Source of the DNA: Paenibacillus xylanexedens | GTDB lineage: Bacteria; Bacillota; Bacilli; Paenibacillales; Paenibacillaceae | Assembly (NCBI RefSeq): GCF_007676705.1 | Contig: NZ_VEBF01000002.1 | Location: forward strand, 868,001-932,000 | Direction: 5' to 3' | Length of the DNA stretch: 64,000 nt | Shown here: piece by piece, positions 1-12,000 of the stretch | Numbering within the stretch: position 1 is the stretch's first letter | How the letters are laid out: each line of letters opens with the position of its first letter | Made by a program: the position numbers and the translations under genes | The notes under the pieces: model-generated | The model's input: the letters and a program-made list of their open reading frames with translations, nothing else | What the model was told of the DNA's origin: nothing | Databases searched by the model: none

Positions 1-3000
1 AGTTGGAATTTCCCCTGATCGACTACACAGTTCCACTCTTCAAAATGGGACATTCGGTTAAGTGGACTGATCAATTCCCCCATAGGCATGGGTGACATGG
101 CGAACGACTCGCCTTGTGTATTTCCTCCAAATTGCCCCAGATAATTAAAGACAATGTCGGGATCACACGCCGCCCCCTCAAAAGCGCACTCGGTAGTCAG
201 ATATTTCAGGATTGAATACCCGGTTCCCTTGCCAGGAATGCCACGAAGCATTTCTTTCGTATGACGCAGCGCTTCACCAAGTTCTTCATGAGTTGTACGG
301 AGAAGCACAGGATAGATCGTGGTAAACCAGCCTACGGTCCTTGTGGTATCCACATGGTCCAGTATGCCTTCTCTACCGTGTCCTTCAAGATCGATAACAA
401 TGTCTTTTGCATACGTCATGGAGAGGGCCGTCAACAGAATATCCATAACTTCGGTGTGATACGCACGATGAACTTCAGTCAATAGCTGTCGCGTTCTGTA
501 AGGTTCCAGTTCCAAAGTCACTGTTTTGCTATGCTTGAGTAAACCAGGTTTATCGTGATGATCGCGAAGTTGTAGTGCTTTCTGATTTAGCTTGTCCCAA
601 TATGCTTGTTGACGCTTCATCTCTTCCGCTGTGGCTACGTTCTGAAGTTCACGACTCCAGAAGCCATAAGAATCCGTCTTCTCGGGCAACTTCACCGTCT
701 TGTCCCCCATGAGAATAGCCTGATACATGCAGTGGAAATCTTCCAGCAGAATTCGCCACGATACACCGTCAATAATAAGGTGATGCATAGCAATAAGCAG
801 ATGGTCACCTTCAGGTGTTCTGAACACACCAAGCTGAATTAAGTCATGTCCCAGGTTCACCCTGGATTGAATCGCTGTCGCAAGACGTTCAAGGTGGGCA
901 TGATCCCCGTCAGCTTCCACTTCATGTATTTCCACAGGGAAATCCTTATCCTTGTCTATTGGGGAAACACGCTGTACCACACCATCCGGCTGGATATCGA
1001 ATCGGATACGTAGCGCATCGTGGTGCTCACAAAGTTTATGGAACACCTCATTTACCGTGTCCGTATCCCACCCTTTTCGGTTGTATAGCATCATGGATTG
1101 ATTCCAATGATTCATGTTGCTGTACCCCTGTGCAAAGAACCATTGTTGAATTGGAGTGAGAGGGATGTCTCCTTCAATGATGTCTCGCTGCTCTTTCCTC
1201 GTTTCCATAGGTTCCAAAAACTCGGCACACTCCGCGATTGTCGGATACAACATCAAATGCTTGACCTGTAGTCTGAGCTGATGACGAGTGAGTCTTGAAG
1301 CAATCTGTATGGATTTAATGGAATCCCCTCCGAGGACAAAGTAGTTGTCGTCGATTCCCACACGTTCCACACCCAGTACTTCTGACCAGACTTGGGCCAA
1401 TATTTGTTCTTCTTGAGTTACCGGTGGACGATAATCCCCTTTTATGATGTTCAGATCCGGTGCCGGGAGAGCACCTCGATCCAGCTTACCGTTACGCGTT
1501 ACCGGGAGCTTGGCAATCGATATAAAATACGACGGCACCATGTATTCGGGCAAACTCTGCTGAACATACTTTCTGAGCTCTTGTTCTTGGAATCCTTCCG
1601 ATGAAACGATATAAGCACACAGATAATGTCCTGTATTGTCCTGACGAGGAACAACGACCGCTTCCTGTACGTCAGAATGCTGTATCAGCCTAGACTCAAT
1701 CTCTCCCGGTTCAATTCGGTGTCCACGAATTTTGACCTGATGATCGATCCGTGTAAGAAATTCTATACAGCCATCAGACATCCAGCGGACTCTGTCCCCT
1801 GTCCGGTACATTCGTTGACCGGGACAGAATGGATCTTCCAGAAACTTGTTCAGCGTCAGATCCGGATCCCCAACATATTTCTCTGCTACACCCTCACCGG
1901 AAATGTACAGTTCACCGGCTACACCCACAGGTAAAAGATGGCCTTGCGCATTGAGTACATAGGCTTTCGTATTATGAATGGGTCTTCCAATAGGAACCGA
2001 ACTGTGACCTGCCAGATTACGCCCAACATTATATGTCGTTGCAAAAACAGTTGTTTCGGTCGGACCATACCCATTCGCGATCCGGTCGTCTCCCAGATAT
2101 TGATGAGCTTGCATGACATGAGATTTGGAAAGTGCCTCTCCTCCAACGAATAATCGATGCACATGTTGCAGACAGGTTACATCATGATCGACCAGCGCAT
2201 TAAACAGTACACTAGTTACAAAGGCAGATGTGATCCGTTGCCCCTTCATAATTGAGGAAAGCTTGTTGATATCCAGCATGTCCTCTCTGCTGATCAGTAC
2301 AAGCGTTGCCCCGTTCAATAATGAACCGAAGATCTCATAAGTTGATCCGTCAAAGGCATAGTTGGAGAGCTGTAACATCCGATCCTGTTCACGGATATCG
2401 ATAAATCCATTATTCATCGCAGTCTTTATGACATTTCGGTGTGTAGTGACCACACCTTTCGGTAATCCGGTCGATCCCGAAGTATACATAATGTACGCTG
2501 GCATGGTCGCTTCATCCGATAATGTCGTTGGATTACCATCGTATTGAACAGATAATGTGTTTTTCTCTAATAGAGTTCGTCTGGACTCTTCCAGTGGAAC
2601 CACGAACCCTTTGAACCCAGGGAGAAGTCTATCCGATGGAGCAACGAGCATTCTTGCATTACAGTGTTCCAGCATGTAGATCATTCTCTCTTGTGGATAG
2701 GATGGATCCAGCGGAACATATACGCCTCCTGCTCGCAAGATTCCCAAGATCGACACAATCATGTCAATCGAACGGTCTGCCAACAAGCCGACAGCATCTC
2801 CACGGCGTAAGCCGCTCTGCTCAAGATAGCTGGCAAGCTGACAAGCCTTCTGGTGAAGCTCCTGATAGGTTAGCGTCTCCCCATAAAAGTGCAACGCCGT
2901 ATGATGGGGACGAAGCGACGCTTGGGTTTCAAACAGTTGGCTAATCGTACGATCACGCGGATACTCTGCGTAAGTGTCGTTGAACTGTCCCAGGATCTCC

Positions 3001-6000
3001 TGCTCTTCCGAAGGAGTGATCAGCCTGATCTCGTCCAGTAATATGTCCGGAGAGGTGGACATTTGTCTTAACACATGCTCATAATGAAGCGCCATATTTT
3101 CCATCTGAGAATGCTCGTAAAGGTCTGTCGCATATTCTATGGTCAGTTTAAGAGATTCCTGATTCTCGTGAACTACCCAAGTCATATCGAATTTAGAAGT
3201 GTTACTCGTCCAATCCAGAGGTTCAATATGCAACTCTTGCAGTTCTACCGTCCGGGGCTTGGCATCCTGTAGAACAAACATGGTGTCAAATAACGGATTG
3301 CGCTCTGGATCTCTTGCGATTTGCAGCTTCTCAATAAGTTCATTCAATGGGTACTCTCCATGTTCATAAGCCAGCAACGTGTCCCTGCGCACATGACCGA
3401 TCCACTCGTGAATCCGGAGATCACCACACAATTCTTGTCTCAGCGCCAACGTGTTAACGAACATGCCTGCAACGGAAGATATATCCGTATGAGTCCTTCC
3501 CGCAAATGGAATGCCCACAACAATATCTTTTTCCCCCGTGTACTTGGACAGAAGAATGTTATACGCTGCCAACATCACCATGAAGAGTGTTGCATCTGTC
3601 TGTTGTGCTAACTGTTTCACTGCGCCACTCAGCTGAGGACTCAGTTCAAACGTATGGGAAGAACCTGTGAATTGTCGCCGGCTTGGGCGACGACCCTCTG
3701 TGAGGATGTCCAATACGGTGATGTCTTTCTCGTACCGCTTAAGCCAGTAATCTTCACTCGTCAGGTAGGCCGACTTGCTCTTCTGTTCACTCATCCACAC
3801 TGTGTAATCCCTATATTGAACTGTCATCTCATCAAGAGGATGTCCCTGATAGAGTTGAATAAAATCCTGATACAGAATTCCGGTCGTCACTCCGTCCGAA
3901 ACAATGTGATGCATGTCCAAGACCAACACATATTCTCTGTCTGAAAGTACACATAACCCTGCTCTCATAAGCGGTGCACATCCCAGATCGAAGGGCCGGA
4001 CAAATGTGCCAATATACCGAGCCAGCTGTTCATTCCTCTCAAGACCTGCAAGCGTTTCAGGTTCAGTTATAAGTTCCAGTTTCCAATGTATGTCCTTCAG
4101 GTCATGAATGTGCTGTCGCAGCTCACCATCAACCATTCTGAAGGAGGTTCTTAGTGATTCATGCCGAAGAATAAGTCCTTTCAGCGCAAGCTCCAGACGG
4201 ATCACATCGGGTTTCCCTTTCATCCTCAGTACCATGGGCATATTGTAACTTGTCCCGGTATCCTCGAACTGTTCCACCAGATATAATCTCTTCTGTGCCG
4301 ACGACACCGGATAATCCTCTTGCTCTTTGACGCGCGGAATCCGAGTATGATTCTGCTTATCCCCTTGGTCAATCAAGGAGGCCATCTGTTGCAGCGTTGG
4401 AGCATTAAATAAATCAGGCATGCTTAATTTGATAGCCCATTTCTCCTGTACCTTCGCTATGAGAACCATTGCTTTCAGTGAATGCCCGCCCATTTCGAAG
4501 AAATGATCTTGCAAGCCCGCTTGTGCGAGGTCCAGAACTTCAGTCCATAATTGTGCCAGTTCCTTCTCCGTATGTGTTGAGGGAGCCACATAATTTGAAG
4601 ACAGTCTAGCAAGGTCAGGTTTAGGCAGAGCTTTTCGGTCCAGCTTCCCGTTCTGTGTAAGCGGTAGGGATGAGAGCTCGATGAATACGGATGGAATCAT
4701 ATACTCAGGAAGTGTTTCTTTTAAGATTCTTCTCCAGTTCTCAGCTTGATGCTCGTTCTTCGTTTCATTCAAGACAAGTACACTTGCAGGGTCAATTACA
4801 ACATACGCCGCCAACATGGAATGCCCTTGGTCATCACGATGTGCGGTAACTACAGTTTCGTTGACCTCTTTTAGAGCAAGGATGTGATCCTCGATCTCTG
4901 CCAGCTCAATCCGATTTCCACGGATTTTCACTTGCTGATCCAATCTACCCAAATATTCAATGGTGCCATCCTTTAACCATCTTACGAGGTCTCCTGTACG
5001 ATAGACCCTATCTTCCCCTTCCATGTGCCAGGCCAGAAATCTCTCTTCTGTCAGCTCCGGTTGTCCCAAATATCCGGCAGCCAGACCCTCGCCTCCGATG
5101 TACAATTCTCCAGGAACTCCCACAGGTTGGGGTTTGCCCCATGTATTCAATACATAGAGCCTTGTATTATGAATGGCTCGGCCAATGGGAACACGCCCAG
5201 TTTCCCTTACTCTCTCATCAATGGAATACGTTGTTGCAAAAACGGTCGTCTCGGTCGGGCCATAACCATTTACAATCCGATGTTCTCCCAGTACATCCAA
5301 CGCTTTAATCACATGATTCACCGAGGCAGCTTCTCCGCCAATAAACAGTTTCCTCATACCACGCAGGCTGTGTACGTCATAATCAACTACCGTGTTGAAC
5401 AGGGAAGTTGTCATGAAGAGGCTCGTGATCCTCTCTTTTCTCAATGTGCGTGTAAGATACGACACATCATGAACATGTTGATTAGGCATAAGCACGAGTG
5501 TTGCGCCATTAAGAAGTGCTCCAAAAATTTCATATGTGGCGCCATCAAATGCATAATTGGACAACTGTAACATTCGATCCTCTCGCCCAATTTCAATGAA
5601 TCCGTTATTGATACAGGTTTTCACTACATTGCGGTGACTCGTTACCACACCTTTGGGCATTCCGGTAGATCCCGAGGTATACATGACATAGACAGGCTGC
5701 TCTGCTGAATAGGAGATTGGTGTCTGTATCGAACTACCCTCTGCATAAACTTGTGGTTCGAGCAGGGGGATGATTGTTCCCGTGTAGGAATCAAGGGTCT
5801 GATACTGCTCCATGATGAGCCACTGTGCTCCGCTGTCCCGTAAAATGTATGTTAGTCGGTCTTCAGGGAATTTGGGATCGAGAGGGACATACGTTCCTCC
5901 TGCTTTTAATATCGCCAGGATGGCAATGATCATCTCAGGTTTACGATGTGTTAACAGTCCGACGTAGTCACCAGGCTTAATTCCACGTCGCTTGAGTAAT

Positions 6001-9000
6001 GTCGTCATCCGGTTTACGCGTTCGTTCAGTTGTCCATAAGTCACACTCTCTGTACCGTACAGGAGTGCCTCGTGTTCTGGTTGTTCTGATACCATGGATT
6101 CAAATGCATCCGTAACAGTCCAGTCTCTTGGATATTCAGCATCGGTTTTATTAAGCTCTCTAAAATACTTTTTTTCTAGCGGGGTAAGCAGCTCCAGCTC
6201 CCGCAGTTTCGTATCCATGCTATTCAATAGTTGTTCCAGCAAATAAACATAATGACGAGTCATTTGTTCGATGGTAACCCGGTCCCATAAATCTGAACTG
6301 TATTCAACCTCAGCCACGAGTTCATCCCCATCTTCATGCCATACCCAGGACATATCGAATTTGGCCTGCTGTCCATGCCAGTCCAACTTGCGAACAGATA
6401 TATCTTGAAGTGTTTTGACGGGAAGCGTCATATCCTGCAGTACAAACAGTGTGTCAAATAACGGGTTTCGGTTCGGCTGAAAAGAAAAATGAAGTTTGTC
6501 TAATAGATCACTGAGAGAATACATACCACGTTCATGTACTGCCAGCATATATTTTTTGACATGCTGGATATATTCACCAACCGTCAGATCAGCAGCTGCA
6601 TTAAGCTTCAAAGGCAGCGTGTTAACAAACATCCCCACAGTAGGCTCCACATCTACATGTTCTCGTCCGGCAATCGGTGCCCCTACGGTTATTTCTTCTT
6701 CACCCGTATATTTAGATAACATCAGGCCATACACCGATAAAAGAAGGATGAATGGAGTAGCCCCGTAACCGGCAGCTGCTCTTTTCAATTCCTGTACCTT
6801 CTTACTTGGCAAACCAAATGTATAGGATGCCCCCCGGTACGATCTGATGGCAGGACGTACACGATCCATTGGAAGTTCTGCGGAACTCTCAAATTCCGAG
6901 TACTGATCCAACCAGAATTGCTGTGCTTCCACATAGGTACGGCTCGTCTGCTGTTTCTGCTTCCACATCACATAATCCTTGTATTGAACACGTATCGGAT
7001 CAAGTGCCCGTACCTGATAAAGATCAAACAGTTCATCATATATCAGATGAGTAGATACTCCGTCAGACACAATGTGATGTGTATCCAGCGCCAGTACATA
7101 CCGTTCCCTATCGATTTCAATTACACTTGCCCTGATCAGCGGTGCTTCTGCCAAATCAAACGGCTTAACAAAAGTGGACATCACGCCAGACATTGGATCT
7201 GTTTCAGTTCCACCAGATTCCTGGATCGAGGATTCCAATGAATCCATAGTCCACCTTTCAAGCTTCCAATCCACTTCATCTATCGAATGAATACGTTGAA
7301 TTAATTCGCTATGTTCCATGTTGAATGATGTCCGCAGGGCTTCATGGCGTGCGATGACCCGTCTAAAACATGCTTCCAGACGAGCCGTGTCTAATGCTCC
7401 TGAGATTTCAAATAACATCGGCATGTTATAACTTGTTCCACTGTTTTCATATTGCTGGGCATAATAGATCTGTTTCTGAACTGATGTAACAGGATATGAT
7501 TGCATCACCGGAGCCGGCTCAATGGCTCTATACTGATTCCGAGCGGCCTTCTGAATCCATCCAGCCATGTCCCGAAGAATTGGGGCCTGGAATACATCCA
7601 GCAGGGTAAGTCTGACATCAAGTTCCTGGTGAATCTTGCCTACTAGTAACATGGCTTTCAGAGAGTGTCCGCCCAATTCAAAGAAATGATCCTGTATTCC
7701 TATCTTCTTAATGCCTAGAACGCTTTCCCATATCTCAATCAAGCTCTGTTGGACCGGATTCTCTGCCGGAACATATTGCTGCCCTCGTACAATTGTCGGC
7801 TTCGGAAGCTTCTTCCGATCAATCTTTCCATTCGGAGTAAGCGGTATCTCATTCAAAATGGAAAAGACGGTTGGGACCATATATTCTGGCATTTGTTGCT
7901 TGAGTTCCTGCTTCCACATCGTTACCAGTTCTTGAAAGGACTGCTTGGCTTCTCCATCCTGAAGTAAAGTGTACGCACATAGATAGGAGTGACCCTGATC
8001 GTCACGATCCGCCATCACTATCGCTTCATGGATACCTGACAGTTTACGCAGGCGTCCCTCTACTTCCCCCAGTTCGATCCGATTGCCTCGAATCTTCACT
8101 TGATGGTCAATTCGATCAATGAATTCCAGATTTCCATCCGGCAGCCATTTAACCAAATCTCCAGTCCGATATAGACGTTCTCCCGGAATAACTGGGCTAG
8201 CTATAAATTTGTCACGGGTGAGCTCCGGTTGTCCCAAATATCCTTGGGCAAGTCCTTGTCCACCTATATGCAACTCGCCGGGAATACCAACAGGCAATCG
8301 CTTGCCTTCATGGTTCAGCACATACACTTTTGTGTTATTCGTTGGCTGACCAATTGGAATGTATTCACCAGAAACGATGGAGTAAAATGTGGCAAATACC
8401 GTCGTTTCTGTTGGACCGTATACATGTACAAGTCTATGCTTGCCAAGCAGATCAACGGCCTTTTTGACATGTGTCCCGGATACTTTCTCACCGCCAAAGA
8501 GAATTTTCCTAGTCCCGTTCAAGCATGCTGGATCCAGATCTACCAGTGTGTTAAATAGTGCCGTTGTCATGAAAGCGATCGTGATATGTTGTTCGCGAAT
8601 GGCCTTGGCGAGAGCACTCCCATCCAGCACCTCTTCGCGTTTCAAAAGAACAAGTTCAGCACCGTGTAACAGGGCACCATAGATGTCGAAAGTCGATCCG
8701 TCAAAAGCATAATTAGATATCTGTAGCAGGCGGTCCTCAGGGGTGATATCCACGTAACCATTATGAATTACCGTCTTGATCACATTGCGGTGTGTCGTAA
8801 TTACCCCTTTTGGGGTGCCGGTGGAACCAGAGGTGTACATGACATATAAGGGATCTTCCGGTCCAGGAGACTCGGCATATGCGCTGTTATTCACATTATT
8901 TCGTGTGAAAACCGGATTCTGATTGGATTCGTGTGCCCAGACATTTTCATTAAAAATCAGAGCTTCACCTTCATAGTTGGGTATCTGATCAGGATGGTCT

Positions 9001-12000
9001 GCAATCAACCACCTTGCCTCGCTATCCATTAACATGAATGTCTTCCTGTCCGCTGGAAAGCTCGGATCAATAGGGACGTACGCCCCCCCGCTCTTGACAA
9101 TGGCGAGCATTGCAACAATGACCTCAATGGAGCGGTCCATGATGAGCCCGACACGTTGCCCAGGCTGAACGCCCTGTGAAATAAGGTATCGTGCAAGACG
9201 ATTCACGCGATCATTTAACTCCTGATACGTAACACGGTACCCGTCCATCACGACAGCCGGATTCGCGCTACCGAGCTCAACCTGCTGCTCAAACAGCTCA
9301 GCTACGGAAACATTTTGAGGATAATCTGCATCGCTGTTATTCCATTCATCTATCTGTGCAATGTCAGATTCGGTTACAAGCTCCAGTTCCCCGATTTTCA
9401 GTTCCGGGAAAGCCACGATCTGCTGCAGCAAATGTACATAATGTTGTAACATCCGTTTTACGGTATGTGACTCCCACAGATCCGTTCGATATTCAACCGA
9501 TAACGTCATATCATCTTCGGAATATGTGCAGACCCATGTCATGTCAAATTTTGATGCATGATGATCCCACTCTGCATACTCGACCTCAAGTCCAGGTATA
9601 TGCATCTGTGCTGTTGCCGAATCCTGTAACATAAACATCGTGTCGAACAATGGATGTCGACTTGAATCAAACGGCAGTGACAAGCGATCTATCAGGTCTT
9701 CCAGTGGATATCGGCCGTATTGATAGGCTGCCAGCGTAATTTCTCTCATCTTCTCCAGATATACGCTTACCGACAGTTCTGCCTTGGGTTCACTTCGAAG
9801 TGCCAGCGTGTTGGCGAACATGCCTACCATTTGTTCATGCTGGATGGTATCTCTACATGTGAAAGGAGTGCCCACTATAACATCTTCTGCAGCTGAATAT
9901 TTGGACAACAAAATCTGATAGGATGCCATCATAAGCATAAATAAGGTCTGTTGATTGGTCATTGCTGCATCTTTTAATTGACTCACGAGAGCAGGCTCTA
10001 ACGTTAAGTTCACACGACTTCCCTCAAAACGGCGGATCGGCGAGCGTAGATGATCTGTTGGTATTTCAAGAACAGGGACTTCGATTTTGTACAAGGACAA
10101 CCAGTACTCCTGACTTTTGTTATATGCCTCTTGTTGAAGATATCTCTCCTGTTCCCAGACAGCATAATCCTTGTACTGCACACTCAGGTCAGAAAGGTAC
10201 TGCCCCTGATATAACCGAACCCAGTCGGATATCAGAATCTCTATCGATCGTCCATCCGAAATAATATGGTGCAGGTCAAGCAGTAGCACATGACACTCCT
10301 CGTTAATCCGAAGTAAACCTCTTCGGAACAAAGGAGCTTCTCCCAAATCAAATGGCTGGATGAATTGTTCAGCAAACGACTGGATAGCCGATTCCTCCGT
10401 CTCTGCTAATGAAGCTTTTTCGAGGCGCAACGGTTCAAGAGATATCTGATCAGGTCCGTGAATACGCTGCCGCAGCTCACCATGGTGTAACTCGAATGAA
10501 GTTCTCAATGCCTCATGTCTCTGAATCAGCATCTGCATTGATCTCTCCAAGGCATTCACATCCAGCTTGCCATTTAACCGAAGCAGGAAAGGCATATTGT
10601 AGCTTACACCTGCATTTTCCATTTGCTGAACAATGTACATCCGTTGTTGGATAGAAGACGCCGGGTACGTGTCCCTGTAGGGTACGGGCACAAGTTCTTC
10701 TCCAGGGTGGTCTGTCGAGCGTGCTGCCATGATCCACATGGCCATCTCCCGAATCGTAGGCATGATGAATACATCCTGTAGTGAAACCTTTACGCCGGTT
10801 TCCTTCTGCACTCTGGCCACAAGCATCATAGCTTTAAGTGAATGTCCTCCAATTTCGAAGAAATGCTCCTCTACTCCGACGCTCTGTATATCCAGAATCT
10901 CTTCCCAGATACGTGCTAATTTCTCTTCAAACACATTAGCTGGAGCAACGAAATGGTTGGTCTGTCTTCTCGTGGGCTTGGGAAGTGCCTTCCGGTCGAG
11001 CTTACCGTTCAGTGTCATGGGAAAGGCTTCCAGTGTAACGAACGTATTGGGAACCATATATTCAGGCAGGGTCTGCCTCAGCTCTTTTTTCCAGTCCAAC
11101 ACAGGAGTTTTGTTATCACTCGGGACGATATACGCGCATAAATAGGTATGTCCCTGCTCATCCTTCTCTGTCATGACCACAGCATCCTGAATCGATTCAA
11201 TCCTGGATAGCCTGCTCTCAATTTCGCCAAGTTCAATCCGGTTTCCACGAATTTTCACTTGCTGATCCAATCTTCCCATGTACTCGAGGTTTCCATCCGG
11301 GAGCCAGCGAACGAGGTCGCCTGTTCTGTACATTCTTTCTCCAGCAGAACCGATTACAAAACGTTCTTCGGTTAACTCAGCCTGATGCAGGTAACCTTGC
11401 GCAAGTCCATCTCCGGAAATATACAACTCGCCAGGTACTCCAACAGGTTGAAGTTGTCCTTTTCGATTCATTACATGAGCCTGGGTATTGTGAACAGGTC
11501 TTCCGATGGGAACTGTGTTATAGTCCAGCAAACGTTGATTGACCAGATAAGTCGCTGCAAAAACGGTCGTTTCCGTCGGACCATATCCGTTAGCAATCCG
11601 GTCATTCCCCAGAACCTGCAGAGCCTTCTCCACATGCTTTTTGGATCCAGCCTCTCCGCCAAAGAAAAGCCTTCTCACATGTTTCAAACATTGAACATCC
11701 CATTCAACAACAGCATTGAACAGTACAGCAGTCATAAAAGCCGAAGTGATTCGTTCACGCTCCAGCGTATCAGCAAGCTCCGACACGTTGAGGACGGTTT
11801 CCTTGGGAATCAGCACCAGCGTAGCTCCGTTGAGTAAAGCACCGAATATTTCATATGTTGAACCATCAAATGCATAGTTGGAGAGTTGCAACATCCGGTC
11901 CGTTTCATGAATATCCATAAAACCGTTATTGATTACGGTCTTCACAATGTTACGATGTGTCGTTTGTACACCCTTCGGTTTACCTGTAGACCCCGATGTA